Assembly (NCBI RefSeq): GCF_013404595.1
Contig: NZ_JABVAX010000007.1
Location: 124,001 to 188,000, forward strand
Length of the DNA stretch: 64,000 nucleotides
Direction: 5' to 3'
Source: Jannaschia marina
GTDB lineage: Bacteria > Pseudomonadota > Alphaproteobacteria > Rhodobacterales > Rhodobacteraceae
Each line of letters starts with the position of its first letter. The stretch's first letter is position 1. A program made the position numbers and the translations under genes. Positions 42,570 through 52,132 of this stretch are shown one piece after another. The notes under the pieces are model-generated. The model was not told the origin of the DNA, did not search any database, and saw only the letters and a program-made list of their open reading frames with translations.

Positions 42570-43589
42570 TTAGCGGAAGGGCGGCGAGTAGATCAGGCCA
42601 CCGTCGGTGTACTGTGCGTTCAGGCCGCGGGCGAGGCCGATCGCGGTCGACTCGCCGATGTTGGTGTCGAACACCTCGCCGTAGTTGCCGACGGCAGCGA
42701 TGGCGTTCTTCGCCCAGGTGGCGTCGAGGCCGATCATCGCGCCGAGCTCACCCTCGGTGCCGAGCAGGCGGTTGATCTCGGGGTTGTCGCCCGGGGATGC
42801 GGCCATTTCCTCGACGTTGTCCTTGGTCACGCCAAGCTCTTCGGCCGAGATCATGGCGTTCAGCGTCCAGCGGACGATGTCCGCCCATTCGCTGTCGCCG
42901 TGACGGACGAGCGGGCCGAGCGGCTCTTTCGAGACGACTTCGGGCAGGATGACGCTGTCGTCGGGAGCCTCGAAGCCCGCACGCTGCGCGGCCAGGGCCG
43001 AACGGTCAGTCGTGTAGACGTCGCAGGCACCGGCCAGATACTGCTGGACGGCCTCGGCGCCGGTCTCGATCGGGACGGGCTCGTAGGACATGCCGTTCAC
43101 GCGGAAGAAGTCCGCGAGGTTCAGCTCGGTCGTGGTGCCGGTCTGGATGCAGACCGTCGCGCCGTCGAGCTCGGTCGCCGAGGAGACGCCGAGGTCGGCA
43201 GGCACCATGAAGCCCTGACCGTCGTAGTAGTTGACGCCGACGAAATCGAACTTGAGGTCCGTGTCGCGCGAGAAGGTCCAGGTCGTGTTCCGGGCCAGCA
43301 TGTCGATCTCGCCCGAGGCGAGCGCGGTGAAGCGCGTCTTGCCGGTGGTGGGAACGAAGGTCACGGCCTCCGGATCACCCAGGACGGCGGCGGCGACGGC
43401 ACGGCACACGGCCACGTCGAAGCCCTGCCACACGCCGTTCGCGTCGGGCTCTGCAAAGCCCGGAACGCCGGTGGTCACGCCGCAGTTCAGCGAGCCGCGG
43501 GCCTTGACGTCGTCCAGCGTCGCGGCGGATGCGCCGGCGGCGGCCAGACCGGCGAAAGCCAGCGTGCCGAGAAGTACGGAATTCTTCAT
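42570..43589 (-). CDS. aapJ: General L-amino acid periplasmic binding protein
   Basis: Periplasmic solute-binding protein of the Aap transporter, 339 residues. The signal peptide SVLLGTLAFAGLAAAGASA precedes TLDDVKARGSLNCGVTTGVP, and the core has GKTRFTALASGEIDMLARNT and YYDGQGFMVPADLGV. The ATG at 43589 fits the signal peptide and has AGAGG upstream; the longer frame lies in the leader. First gene of the operon, with its own 230-bp upstream region. Confidence 0.96.
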   Translation of the reverse strand: MKNSVLLGTLAFAGLAAAGASAATLDDVKARGSLNCGVTTGVPGFAEPDANGVWQGFDVAVCRAVAAAVLGDPEAVTFVPTTGKTRFTALASGEIDMLARNTTWTFSRDTDLKFDFVGVNYYDGQGFMVPADLGVSSATELDGATVCIQTGTTTELNLADFFRVNGMSYEPVPIETGAEAVQQYLAGACDVYTTDRSALAAQRAGFEAPDDSVILPEVVSKEPLGPLVRHGDSEWADIVRWTLNAMISAEELGVTKDNVEEMAASPGDNPEINRLLGTEGELGAMIGLDATWAKNAIAAVGNYGEVFDTNIGESTAIGLARGLNAQYTDGGLIYSPPFR

Positions 43590-43818
43590 TGAGTTACCTC
43601 TTCCTGATGAACCGCCCGACCCCTTCAGCGGGCGGACGGCACCGCCCCGTTGATCGGCGCGGTTGGTTTTGGTGTGAGGATGTGGACCCCCCTCACTGAC
43701 CGGGAGGAGACTTGATGAGTTTCCGAAGGTCAAGGGACGATGCCGCCAAACCGGGCATCTGCCTGCGCTTTCATCGCGGAAAGGGGGCCGGATGCGCGCC
43801 GCTTGGGCGGAATGCTCC

Positions 43819-44529
43819 TCAGCCAGCGCGCAGAAGTGTCAAATAGCGATGGGCCTGTGCGAAGGCGGCCTGCTTCAGGGCGATGCGTGCGGCCTCCTCG
43901 GCGTCCTCGCCCCATTGCTCGGCCTGCCAGGTCTCGTCCATCCTGCTCAGCGGCCAAAGCGCTTCGGGATCGTGCCCCTCCATCGCCGCGAGGCCCAGAA
44001 TCAGGCTGCCCGAGAGCGTCACGAACTCCGACAGCGCCGTCAGTTCCCAGGCCGTCATCGCATCGACCCGGGCGCGCAACGCCTCGATCGCGTTCGCGGG
44101 CTGCGTGACATGCATGACACCCTGCGTCGTATCGAGCCGCGCGCCCAACGTCGCATCGGCCCAGTCGAGCATCGGATCCCAGGCCGCCTCCTGCCGCGCG
44201 ACAAGCGCCTCCGGCCCCGCCGCGCGGTAGCACAGAAGGTCCGTGCCGCCGTATTCGGCCAGGTTCGCCGCCACCTCCGCGCGTTGCGGCACGACCTTGT
44301 CGAGCGTCGCGTTGACCGCGCGCATGAGCGGCATGGACGTCGGGTCGATCATTTCGGCCTGTGCGTCCCATTCGGCGGCGACGCCTTCGGCCAGCGCGCG
44401 GGACGGCATGGCCACGAGCGTCTTCAGCGGCGTGCGCACCGGACGTCCGTCGAGCGCGACCGAGAACCCGGCCTCCCCCGGCTCGACCGAGGCTCCGGTC
44501 CAGAACCGCTTCGCTTTCCATTCCGTCAT
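43819..44529 (-). CDS. ATP12 family F1-ATPase assembly chaperone
   Basis: A 236-residue homologue of mitochondrial Atp12, which chaperones the F1 alpha subunit. Motifs are FWTGASVEPGEAGFSVALDG, RPVRTPLKTLVAMPSRALAE, VAAEWDAQAEMIDPTSMPL, YGGTDLLCYRA and ALSEFVTLSGSLILGLA. It is a small gene present through alphaproteobacteria. It overlaps the HAD gene by four bases (ATGA) and ends the rarA-to-ATP12 operon. Confidence 0.9.
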   Translation of the reverse strand: MTEWKAKRFWTGASVEPGEAGFSVALDGRPVRTPLKTLVAMPSRALAEGVAAEWDAQAEMIDPTSMPLMRAVNATLDKVVPQRAEVAANLAEYGGTDLLCYRAAGPEALVARQEAAWDPMLDWADATLGARLDTTQGVMHVTQPANAIEALRARVDAMTAWELTALSEFVTLSGSLILGLAAMEGHDPEALWPLSRMDETWQAEQWGEDAEEAARIALKQAAFAQAHRYLTLLRAG

Positions 44530-45188
44530 CGCTTCGTCTCGATCATATAGTCCGCAAGCGCTTCGAAGTCCGAGAAGACACGCTCAGCCCCGGCGGCGTA
44601 GAGCCGCGCGGCGGGTTGATACCCCCAGTCGACGCCGATCGGACGGACGCCGGCCGCCTGCGCCATCTGCATGTCGAAGACAGTGTCCCCTACGAGAGCC
44701 GCGTTCTCGGGGCTTACCCCCGTCTCGGAGAGCGCCCGGTGGATCATCGTCGGGTCGGGTTTGGACGGGTTGTCGTCGGCGAGTTGCACGGTGGCGAAAT
44801 AGGCATGCCAATCCATGGCCTCGAGCACATGTTCGACCCCGCGCCGCGACTTGCCCGTCGCAAGGCCGAGCGTGATACCCGCGCGATGCAACTGTCGAAG
44901 TGCCGTCTCCGCGCCCGGAAAGATCGGCGGCTCCTCTTCGCTGTCGAGCATGTTGAAAAACCGGAGACGGTAGCTCGCGATGATCTTCGCGCGCAGTTCC
45001 TCGTCGCCGCCGGGGGTCAGCACCTCGACCATCATCGGGAGCGACAGGCCGATCATGGCGATGATGGAGGCCGGGTCCGGCTCCGGCGCGCCGGCCGACA
45101 GGAACGCGAAGCGCATGGCACCGCAGATCTGCGCCGCCCCGTCGACGAGGGTGCCGTCGACGTCGAAGAGTATGAGTGAATCAGTCAT
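44526..45188 (-). CDS. HAD-superfamily phosphatase (Gph-like, IA)
   Basis: A 220-residue HAD hydrolase. Motif I is LILFDVDGTLVDGAAQI (nucleophile Asp in FDVDGT), motif II/III is GLATGKSRRG, and motif IV is ALVGDTVFDMQMAQAAG with the acidic pair. The inserted helical cap is of subclass IA, as in phosphoglycolate phosphatase. The substrate is unproven. Overlaps rluC by 8 bp and the ATP12 gene by 4 bp. Confidence 0.88.
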   Translation of the reverse strand: MTDSLILFDVDGTLVDGAAQICGAMRFAFLSAGAPEPDPASIIAMIGLSLPMMVEVLTPGGDEELRAKIIASYRLRFFNMLDSEEEPPIFPGAETALRQLHRAGITLGLATGKSRRGVEHVLEAMDWHAYFATVQLADDNPSKPDPTMIHRALSETGVSPENAALVGDTVFDMQMAQAAGVRPIGVDWGYQPAARLYAAGAERVFSDFEALADYMIETKR

Positions 45189-46224
45189 CGTCGTGCTCCG
45201 CGAAGGGGTCGACGGGCACGTCGAGGCCGTCCCAGCCCATCATCTTCCAGGTCCGTTCCATATGCTCCGGCAGGGGAGCCGTCAGGTTGAGCCGCGCCCC
45301 CGTGATCGGATGCGTCAGGCTGAGCGATCGGGCATGGAGGTGGAGCTTGCGGCTGACCTCGCCGCCAAAGCTCGCGCCCCAGCCGTCGCCCATGTTTTCC
45401 TGCCCGGATCCACCGTATTTTCCGTCGCCCACGATCGGATGCCCGATTTCGGCCATGTGGGCACGCAGCTGATGCGTCCGCCCGGTCACCGGCACCAGCG
45501 CGACCCAGGCCCCGCGCGAGCCCAGCGTGTCGAGCACCGCGTAGTCCGAAGTCGCCCGTTTCGCGCCCTTCACCTCTTCCACCTCGTCGGGATGGATGCA
45601 GCGCATCTTCTCGCCGCCATCCCCCCCGCCCCCGGCCTTCACGAGGCCGTAGCGGATGGTGCCCATGCGCGGGCTCGGGGTGCCGGCAACGGCCGCCCAG
45701 TAGATCTTGCGCGTCTCGTGATCGCGGAACGCCTCCGAGAGCTGCGCCGCAGTCAACCGATTGCGCGCCATGAGCATGATACCCGAGGTGTCCTTGTCGA
45801 GACGATGGACGAGGCGGGGCTGCTCGTCGCTGTCGAATCGCAGCGCATCGCCCAGCCCGTCGACGTGCCGCGTCTGGCCCGAGCCACCCTGGCTGGCGAG
45901 CCCCGACGGCTTGTTGAGCGCGAGGATGTGATCGTCGCGGTAGATCACGCAGGCGCGGATCATCTCGGCGTCCGCCCGCGCGACCTTCTCGCGCCGGGGC
46001 GCGGCCGGAGCCCGCCCTTCGGGCAGCGGCGGCACGCGGACCTGCTGGCCCTCTTCGACGCGGGTGTTCGCCTTCACGCGGCCACCGTCGACCCGGATCT
46101 CTCCCTTGCGGCAGGCCTTCTCGACGTTGCCCTGGGTCAACTGCGGAAAGCGGCGTTTCAGCCAGCGATCCAGTCGCTGTGCGCCCTCGCCGGTCGCCAC
46201 GGTAATCGTCTGAACGCCACTCAT
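45181..46224 (-). CDS. rluC: RluA/RluC-family rRNA pseudouridine synthase
   Basis: A 347-residue pseudouridine synthase acting on 23S rRNA. The N-terminal S4 domain is AQRLDRWLKRRFPQL and KGEIRVDGGRVKANTRV. The catalytic motif is PRLVHRLDKDTSGIMLMAR with the nucleophile Asp in RLDKDT. Also ILALNKPSGLASQGG and PVTGRTHQLRAHM. An in-frame TTG one codon earlier exists, but the ATG at 46224 is preferred; it overlaps the crcB stop. Confidence 0.92.
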   Translation of the reverse strand: MSGVQTITVATGEGAQRLDRWLKRRFPQLTQGNVEKACRKGEIRVDGGRVKANTRVEEGQQVRVPPLPEGRAPAAPRREKVARADAEMIRACVIYRDDHILALNKPSGLASQGGSGQTRHVDGLGDALRFDSDEQPRLVHRLDKDTSGIMLMARNRLTAAQLSEAFRDHETRKIYWAAVAGTPSPRMGTIRYGLVKAGGGGDGGEKMRCIHPDEVEEVKGAKRATSDYAVLDTLGSRGAWVALVPVTGRTHQLRAHMAEIGHPIVGDGKYGGSGQENMGDGWGASFGGEVSRKLHLHARSLSLTHPITGARLNLTAPLPEHMERTWKMMGWDGLDVPVDPFAEHDDD

Positions 46225-46586
46225 CAAAAGCTCCTTGCAAGCGCAAGTCCCGCGGCAATCGCCAGAAGCGACAGCCCGACCGAAAGCGAAACATACAGGA
46301 TCGCCTGCACCGGTTCATTGCGCTGGATCAAATCGAGCGTCTCGAGCGAGAACGCCGAAAACGTGGTAAACCCGCCCAGCACGCCCGTCAGCAGAAAAGG
46401 CTGCCAATGGGGGAGGTCCGCACGCAACGTCAACACGACCGCGAGCCCCATCAGGAAACTGCCGAGCACATTCACCGTCAGGATGGCGACCGGAAAGCCC
46501 TCGCGCAGGAGGGCCGTGCCGACGAGAAAGCGCAGGCTCGCACCGAGAGCGCCTCCGAGCGCGACCGAGATCAGGGATGAGATCAT
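46224..46586 (-). CDS. crcB: Fluoride exporter CrcB/Fluc
   Basis: A 120-residue four-helix membrane protein that forms a dual-topology fluoride channel. Signature motifs are VALGGALGASLRFLVGTALL, TVNVLGSFLMGLAVVL and LTGVLGGFTTFSAFSLETL, which hold the conserved GxxGGxTTFSTF-type pore sequence. Located between rarA (19 bp) and rluC (overlapping stop/start). No fluoride riboswitch is visible. Confidence 0.95.
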   Translation of the reverse strand: MISSLISVALGGALGASLRFLVGTALLREGFPVAILTVNVLGSFLMGLAVVLTLRADLPHWQPFLLTGVLGGFTTFSAFSLETLDLIQRNEPVQAILYVSLSVGLSLLAIAAGLALARSF

Positions 46587-46605
46587 TGCCGGGTCGTCCG
46601 CACCG

Positions 46606-47934
46606 TCACGTCTTGCCCCGCTTCGCCCGCTGCTCCACCAGCCAGTCGACGCGCCGCCCGAGCTCCCGCTCGAAGCCCCGGTCTACGGGAACGTAGTAGA
46701 CGGGCCGCTTCATGCCGTCCGGGAAGTAATTCTGTCCCGAAAAGCCGTCGGTCTGGTCGTGATCGTACTGGTAGCCGGCACCGTAGCCTTGCTCCTTCAT
46801 CATCCGGGTCGGCGCGTTCAGGATGTGCTTCGGCGGCGGCTCTGACCCGGTTTCGCCCGCCTGCTTCACCGCCGCCTTGAAGGCCACGTAGCCCGCGTTC
46901 GATTTCGGCGCGAGCGCCAGGTAGACCACCGCATTGCCGAGGGACTGATCGCCCTCGGGGCTGCCGAGGCGCTCGTAGGTCTCCCAGGCCTGAAGGCAGA
47001 AGGCCTGCGCCTGCGGGTCCGCGAGGCCGATGTCCTCGACGGCCATCCGGGTGATGCGCCGCATGAGATAGCGCGGATCCTCGCCCCCCTTGAGCATCCG
47101 CCCGAGCCAATAGAGCGCCGCATCCGGGTCGCTGCCGCGCACCGACTTGTGCAGCGCGGAGATCAGGTTGTAGTGGCTGTCGCCCGACTTGTCGTATTGC
47201 GCCGCGCGCCGTTGCAGCCGCGCCGAGAGCGTGGCCCGATCGACCGGGCCGTCGACCGTCCAGGCCGCGACCTGCTCCACGAGATTGAGAAGCGCGCGCC
47301 CGTCGCCGTCGGCCATCTCCTGCAGGGCCTCGCGCGCATCGCCGTCAAGCGGCAGCTTCGCCCCCAGCTCCGCCTCGGCCCGCTGGGTCAAGAGCTCCAT
47401 ATCGCGCAGGCTCAGGCGCTCGAGCGTGAGCACCTGCGCGCGGCTCATTACGGCGGCGTTCAGTTCGAAGGAGGGATTTTCGGTCGTCGCCCCGACGAGC
47501 GTGATCGTCCCGTCCTCCATATGCGGCAGGAAACTGTCCTGCTGCGCCTTGTTGAAGCGATGGATCTCGTCGACGAAGAGGAGCGTCCCCGTCCCGTTCG
47601 CGCGGCGGTTCCGCGCCGTCTCGAACACCTTCCGCAGATCGGCGACACCGGTGAAGATCGCGCTGATCTGGACGAAATGCAGCCCGGTCCGGTCGGCCAG
47701 CAGGCGGGCGATCGTCGTCTTGCCCACACCGGGCGGCCCCCAGAGGATAAGGCTCGGCAACGGCCCCCGGAGCATGACCGTCAGCGCACCTTCCGGGCCG
47801 AGCAGATGCCCCTGCCCGATCACCTCCGTCAGCGCGGCGGGGCGCAACCGATCGGCGAGTGGGCCGGGTCGGGGTGCCGCGGCCTCCCCGGCCGGTGCGG
47901 GGGCCGGACCGACGGTGTCGAACAGATCTGCCAT
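46606..47934 (-). CDS. rarA: Replication-associated recombination AAA ATPase RarA/MgsA
   Basis: A 442-residue AAA+ ATPase of the RarA/MgsA/WRNIP1 family acting at stalled replication forks. PLADRLRPAALTEVIGQGHL, Walker A ILWGPPGVGKTTIARLLA, Walker B TLLFVDEIHRFNKAQQD, sensor GATTENPSFELN and the C-terminal SALHKSVRGSDPDAALYWL and EDPRYLMRRITRMAVEDIGL are diagnostic. The start is the ATG at 47934 (MADLFDTVG). Confidence 0.95.
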   Translation of the reverse strand: MADLFDTVGPAPAPAGEAAAPRPGPLADRLRPAALTEVIGQGHLLGPEGALTVMLRGPLPSLILWGPPGVGKTTIARLLADRTGLHFVQISAIFTGVADLRKVFETARNRRANGTGTLLFVDEIHRFNKAQQDSFLPHMEDGTITLVGATTENPSFELNAAVMSRAQVLTLERLSLRDMELLTQRAEAELGAKLPLDGDAREALQEMADGDGRALLNLVEQVAAWTVDGPVDRATLSARLQRRAAQYDKSGDSHYNLISALHKSVRGSDPDAALYWLGRMLKGGEDPRYLMRRITRMAVEDIGLADPQAQAFCLQAWETYERLGSPEGDQSLGNAVVYLALAPKSNAGYVAFKAAVKQAGETGSEPPPKHILNAPTRMMKEQGYGAGYQYDHDQTDGFSGQNYFPDGMKRPVYYVPVDRGFERELGRRVDWLVEQRAKRGKT

Positions 47935-47980
47935 ACAAGGCATCTAGTCATTTGCGGCCGGCGGATAAACCCATGCGGGA

Positions 47981-48568
47981 TCAGTGCATCTTCGTCGCCA
48001 TCGAGATGTTGACGCAAACCGATTCCGAGCCGCCGATGTCCATCACCGGTCCAGCCGGCACGCAATCGAGCCCGACGCGGCGCGCCAGCCGCGGCGAATT
48101 GGCGGGGATGAGCCCCAGCACCGACGTCGCCCCGAGTTCCCGCGCGGATTGCACCATCTGCGCGATCAGCTGCATCTGCACGCGCAGCCGCATCTTGGCC
48201 GGTACGTCGTCGCAGACGAAGACGCGGCTCGACTCCCAGACGTGTCCGGCGACCGGAGCCTCGTCGTACAGAAGATCCGAGGGTATCGTCTCAAGAAGGC
48301 CCTGCTGCGCGTCGCGGATCATGTAGGAATAGATCCCGCAGCGATGCGTGGTCGGCGTCAGCCGCACGCCGGCGAGGATGCGCCCGAAATCGTGGACCGC
48401 GACCCAGCGGCTCGCGGGGGTGTCGTATTGGTCGAACTCCATCCCGTCCGCCTGCGGAAGGTCCCACTGCGCCTGCTCGATGAAGGTCCGGTGGCGCGCC
48501 CGCAGCAGATCGGTGAAGAGCGATCCGTGCGCGTGGAGGTTCTGGAACGAGAGCGTAGTAACTTGCAT
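47981..48568 (-). CDS. luxI: LuxI-type N-acyl-homoserine lactone synthase
   Basis: A 195-residue autoinducer synthase. Conserved positions of the family are present: RARHRTFIEQAQWDLP, ADGMEFDQYDTP, the ILAGVRLTPT strand, HVWESSRVFV, and a C-terminal CoA/ACP pocket. It makes an acyl-HSL from acyl-ACP (or acyl-CoA) and SAM; the chain length cannot be read from sequence. Lies 78 bp downstream of luxR in the same direction, with GAGGAAGAAG as SD. Confidence 0.93.
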   Translation of the reverse strand: MQVTTLSFQNLHAHGSLFTDLLRARHRTFIEQAQWDLPQADGMEFDQYDTPASRWVAVHDFGRILAGVRLTPTTHRCGIYSYMIRDAQQGLLETIPSDLLYDEAPVAGHVWESSRVFVCDDVPAKMRLRVQMQLIAQMVQSARELGATSVLGLIPANSPRLARRVGLDCVPAGPVMDIGGSESVCVNISMATKMH

Positions 48569-48646
48569 GGGACTTCTTCCTCTGCCGGGTTGCCGTAAAC
48601 ACCTGGGGACCGGGGATTTCTCGCGATGTGAGGAGCGGGCTGCCGT

Positions 48647-49261
48647 CTATATCAACCTGAACTCTCGTGCCATTCTCAATGCCTCAGCCGTGGTTTTCGC
48701 GCCCAGACGATCCCGGGCGGCGGAGAGTCGCGCCTTGAACGCGCTTTCCGAAATTCCAAGCTTGCCCGCCGCGGCGGCATGGCGAAATCCTTCGCCCACA
48801 AGCCGCAGCGCCTCGATCATAGCAGGCGTCAGATCGTCGGGTGGCTCGGTCACCTCATGCAGCGCCTGCGCGATGTCGGCGGCCTCTGCCATCTCGTCTT
48901 CGGTGAACTCCCGGTCGGCGCGGGCGATGCCGACGATGGTGCGCGACGTGATCTTGCCGCAGGAGGCCACAGCCCCGAAGGTGAGCCCGTGCTCCGCCGC
49001 CTTGGCCATCACGCCGAAGGGATCGGGCAGGTTGATCTCGGACCAGCGGATGTAGCCGGTCTTGCTGATGCCCCAGAAGACCAGCGGATCGCGCAGGGCG
49101 TAATTGTTGTCGACGTAGAGATCCTGCCACGCCTGCGGATACGTGCTGCGCATGTAGAGCGGCGACGCGAAGCGGATGTGCACGCCGGCCGTATAACCGG
49201 CGGGAGCCATCTCTTCGAGGCGTTGCAGGTATCTGACCATGAGGCGTCGTCTCTCGGACAT
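48647..49261 (-). CDS. luxR: LuxR-type AHL-responsive regulator
   Basis: A 204-residue regulator. The N-terminal autoinducer-binding domain has TAGVHIRFASPLYM, YVDNNYALRDPLVFWG and GYIRWSEINLPDPFG, preserving the W/Y/D pocket pattern. The C-terminal HTH (LTPAMIEALRLVGEGF, LGISESAFKARLSAARDRLG) is a diverged LuxR domain, shorter than usual. The pairing with luxI indicates a quorum-sensing unit. The ATG at 49261 lacks a good SD; see the promoter entry. Confidence 0.88.
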   Translation of the reverse strand: MSERRRLMVRYLQRLEEMAPAGYTAGVHIRFASPLYMRSTYPQAWQDLYVDNNYALRDPLVFWGISKTGYIRWSEINLPDPFGVMAKAAEHGLTFGAVASCGKITSRTIVGIARADREFTEDEMAEAADIAQALHEVTEPPDDLTPAMIEALRLVGEGFRHAAAAGKLGISESAFKARLSAARDRLGAKTTAEALRMAREFRLI

Positions 49262-49266
49262 GTCTT

Positions 49267-49295
49267 TTTAGACAGGGTGGCAGAATGTGCGTCAA
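49267..49295 (-). promoter_or_regulatory. Candidate sigma-70 promoter of luxR
   Basis: On the minus strand TTGACG (49295-49290), a 17-bp spacer and TCTAAA (49272-49267). The -10 lies only 5 bp before the luxR ATG, so transcription would begin at or within the start codon (a leaderless mRNA) unless translation starts further in. Confidence 0.4.
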
Positions 49296-49513
49296 CAGCG
49301 TTCACCGCCACTTCATCGCCACAAACGTTAACAGACCGTAAACGTCACATGACATTCGGCAAATCGACGTCGCGGAAGCGGGTTCGCGGGAACCGTAACA
49401 CTCCCTATTTAGTTAAAAATGCTACCAATTCGTCGCTCGCGCCCCCGCGCGGGATTGTCGCAGGGCGGGATGCGTCCTCGCTCGGGACGATCACAAGCCG
49501 TCTTCGAAACGAG

Positions 49514-49542
49514 AAAGGCCCCACCGGTACCGGCGAGGCCTT
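49514..49542 (-). terminator. Rho-independent terminator of rplQ
   Basis: A GC-rich hairpin, AAGGCCTCGCCGG against CCGGTGGGGCCTTT on the minus strand with few mismatches, ending in TTTCTCG, about 22 bp after the rplQ stop. It closes the alpha operon. Confidence 0.75.
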
Positions 49543-49563
49543 CTGACAGGTCGTTTCGGTGGC

Positions 49564-49983
49564 TCAGCCCTCGATGGCATCCTCGGCTTCGAGGCGCGCG
49601 CGATCGGCCGCACCCTTGGCGTCGACGTCACGATCGACCAGCTCGATGATCGCCATCGGAGCCATGTCGCCGTAGCGGAAACCGGCCTTCATGACGCGAA
49701 CGTAGCCGCCATGACGGTCGGCATAGCGCGGGGCCAGCACGTCGATCAGCTTCGAGACGGCGGCCTCGTCGTGCAGGCGCGAGGCCAGCAGGCGGCGGGC
49801 GTGCAGGTCACCGCGGCGGGCGAGCGTGATCATCTTCTCGACGATCGGGCGCAGCTCTTTGGCCTTCGGCAGCGTGGTCTTGATCTGCTCGTGCTCGATG
49901 AGCGAGGCAGCCATGTTCTTGAACAGCGACTTGCGGTGTTCGTGGGTCCGATTCAGGCGGCGGTATCCGCGGGCGTGGCGCAT
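49564..49983 (-). CDS. rplQ: Ribosomal protein bL17
   Basis: A 139-residue large-subunit protein: [51 protein letters not shown] and [21 protein letters not shown] are bL17 signatures. The C-terminal extension is acidic ([16 protein letters not shown]). Last gene of the alpha operon, 111 bp after rpoA, followed by a terminator. Confidence 0.97.
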   Translation of the reverse strand: MRHARGYRRLNRTHEHRKSLFKNMAASLIEHEQIKTTLPKAKELRPIVEKMITLARRGDLHARRLLASRLHDEAAVSKLIDVLAPRYADRHGGYVRVMKAGFRYGDMAPMAIIELVDRDVDAKGAADRARLEAEDAIEG

Positions 49984-50012
49984 GTGTCTATCTCCAGTTT
50001 TATGCTTTGTCC

Positions 50013-50035
50013 GGGGCCGGTGCGTTGCCGGCCCC
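50013..50035. repeat. Hairpin between rpoA and rplQ
   Basis: GGGGCCGG (50013-50020), 7-nt loop, CCGGCCCC (50028-50035). Perfect 8-bp GC stem without a T-run on the rplQ-proximal side; possibly an RNA processing or attenuation element. Confidence 0.55.
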
Positions 50036-50094
50036 TCCTTGTTGGGGCGTCATTGCCCTTGTTGTGGTAGCGGGCGACGTATCGCCCACCGGCC

Positions 50095-51111
50095 TCAGAA
50101 CTCGTTTTCGAACTTCTTGGCCAATTCCTCGATGTTCTCCGGCGGCCAGTCGACGATGTCCATTCCGAGGTGCAGGCCCATGCCGGAAAGGACTTCCTTG
50201 ATCTCGTTGAGCGACTTGCGGCCGAAGTTCGGCGTGCGCAGCATCTCGGCTTCGGTCTTCTGGATCAGGTCGCCGATGTAGACGATGTTGTCGTTCTTCA
50301 GGCAGTTGGCCGAGCGGACCGAAAGCTCCAGCTCGTCCACCTTCTTCAGCAGAAGCGGGTTGAACTCGAGGTCGTCGGCGGCGCTGTCGGCACGGGCGGC
50401 TTCCGGCTCGTCGAAGTTGACGAAGACCTGGAGCTGATCCTGCAGGATACGGGCAGCGTAGGCCACCGCGTCATCGGGCGCGAGCGAGCCATCGGTCTCG
50501 AGCTTCAGCGTCAGCTTGTCGTAGTCGAGCACCTGGCCTTCGCGCGTCGGCTGAACCTCGTAGGAGACCTTCTTGACCGGCGAATAGATCGCGTCGATCG
50601 GGATCAGGCCGATGGGCGCATCCTCGGGCTTGTTCTTGTCGGCCGAAACATAGCCCTTCCCGGTGTTGACCGTCAGCTCCATGTAGAGATCGGCCCCGTC
50701 GTCGAGGTGACAGATCACATGGTCGCGGTTCAGCACCTCGATACCGTTCGTCTCGGAGATGTCGCCGGCGGTGACGACCATCGGGCCCTTGGCCGAGATC
50801 GAGACGCGCTTCGGCCCCTCGACTTCCATCTTGAGGCTGACGCCCTTCAGGTTCAGGACGATGTCGGTCACGTCCTCGCGCACGCCCGAGACGGACGAGA
50901 ACTCGTGCAGCACGTTGTCGATCTGCACGGAGGTGATCGCGGCCCCCTGCAGCGACGACAGCAGAACGCGGCGCAGCGCGTTGCCGAGCGTCAGGCCGAA
51001 GCCGCGCTCCAGCGGTTCGGCGACGACGGTCGCCTGGCGCGCCGGGTTGTTGCCGGGGCGGACGTCAAGCTGCGATGGCTTGATCAGCTCTTGCCAATTC
51101 TTGTGGATCAT
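50095..51111 (-). CDS. rpoA: RNA polymerase alpha subunit
   Basis: A 338-residue alpha subunit. The N-terminal dimerisation domain is [20 protein letters not shown] and the C-terminal alphaCTD is [35 protein letters not shown]. The ATG at 51111 ([13 protein letters not shown]) is the usual start; the frame upstream is not coding. Located as expected between rpsK and rplQ. Confidence 0.98.
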   Translation of the reverse strand: MIHKNWQELIKPSQLDVRPGNNPARQATVVAEPLERGFGLTLGNALRRVLLSSLQGAAITSVQIDNVLHEFSSVSGVREDVTDIVLNLKGVSLKMEVEGPKRVSISAKGPMVVTAGDISETNGIEVLNRDHVICHLDDGADLYMELTVNTGKGYVSADKNKPEDAPIGLIPIDAIYSPVKKVSYEVQPTREGQVLDYDKLTLKLETDGSLAPDDAVAYAARILQDQLQVFVNFDEPEAARADSAADDLEFNPLLLKKVDELELSVRSANCLKNDNIVYIGDLIQKTEAEMLRTPNFGRKSLNEIKEVLSGMGLHLGMDIVDWPPENIEELAKKFENEF

Positions 51112-51229
51112 ATGCCCTGTCCTCCATTCTCGTCTCGCGCCGGGGCGGCGGGCGCGGACACTCGAGGCGATTAAACGGCTTCGGCAGGGGCCGCGCATGC
51201 GGCCCCTGCCCTGTCTTGTCCTGCGGGGA

Positions 51230-51625
51230 TCAGACCCGGCGGCGCTTCGGCGGGCGAACGCCGTTGTGCGCGATCGGGGTCACGTCGCGGATCGCGGTGA
51301 TCTGGAGACCGACGGCGGCCAAGGCGCGCAGCGCGCTCTCGCGACCGCCACCGGGGCCCTGCACTTCGACCTCGAGGGTCTTCATGCCGTGCTCCTGCGC
51401 CTTCTTGCCGGCGTCTTCCGCGGCCATCTGGGCGGCGTAGGGGGTCGACTTGCGCGAGCCCTTGAAGCCCATCGTGCCGGCCGAGGACCAGCTGATGGCG
51501 TTGCCCTGGACGTCCGAGATCAGGATCTTGGTGTTGTTGAACGAGGAATTCACATGCGCAACGCCGGCGGCGATGTTCTTGCGTTCCTTACGGCGGGGCG
51601 CGCCGCGGCGGGTATCACGTGCCAT
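51230..51625 (-). CDS. rpsK: Ribosomal protein uS11
   Basis: A 131-residue small-subunit protein. [52 protein letters not shown] and [18 protein letters not shown] are uS11 hallmarks. 15 bp after rpsM and 118 bp before rpoA. Confidence 0.98.
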   Translation of the reverse strand: MARDTRRGAPRRKERKNIAAGVAHVNSSFNNTKILISDVQGNAISWSSAGTMGFKGSRKSTPYAAQMAAEDAGKKAQEHGMKTLEVEVQGPGGGRESALRALAAVGLQITAIRDVTPIAHNGVRPPKRRRV

Positions 51626-51640
51626 GTCTGTCGCGCTCCC

Positions 51641-52009
51641 TTACTTCTTCTTGCCGGCAATGGCCTTCGCGGGGCCCTTGCGCGTGCGTGCATTGGTGTG
51701 GGTGCGCTGGCCGCGCACCGGCAGATTCCGGCGGTGGCGCAGGCCGCGGTAGCAGCCGAGGTCCATGAGGCGTTTGACATTCATCTGGCGCTCGCGGCGC
51801 AGATCGCCTTCGACCGTCAGGTTCGCGTCGATGTACTCGCGGATCGAGAGCACCTCGGCATCCGACAGCTCGTTGACGCGACGCGTGCCGTCGACGCCGA
51901 CGGCCTCGATGATTTCCTTCGCCTTCGACGGGCCGATGCCGGTGATGTAGGTGAGCGCTATCGGAACGCGCTTCCCCGTGGGGATGTTGACGCCTGCAAT
52001 GCGTGCCAA
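51641..52009 (-). CDS. rpsM: Ribosomal protein uS13
   Basis: A 122-residue small-subunit protein: [53 protein letters not shown] and [11 protein letters not shown] are diagnostic. First gene of the alpha-operon segment after the 205-bp gap following adk. Confidence 0.98.
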   Translation of the reverse strand: MARIAGVNIPTGKRVPIALTYITGIGPSKAKEIIEAVGVDGTRRVNELSDAEVLSIREYIDANLTVEGDLRRERQMNVKRLMDLGCYRGLRHRRNLPVRGQRTHTNARTRKGPAKAIAGKKK

Positions 52010-52132
52010 ATCAGGTATTCCTTCTTCGTTGCGGTTCCGTAATGCCAGAACCTTTTTTCACAACGGCCCGGGCGCGGCGCGCGTGGACCAAAATCAAACG
52101 ACCGGGAATCACGGAAACCCGGCGGAGATTGC

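Larger units (their letters stand above)
49262..49563. other. Intergenic region between luxR and rplQ
   Basis: A 302-bp gap. Besides the luxR promoter candidate next to luxR and the rplQ terminator at its far end, the middle is relatively AT-rich (49390-49420: CTATTTAGTTAAAAATGCTA) and contains no convincing open frame or RNA gene. I see no clear lux box. Confidence 0.6.
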
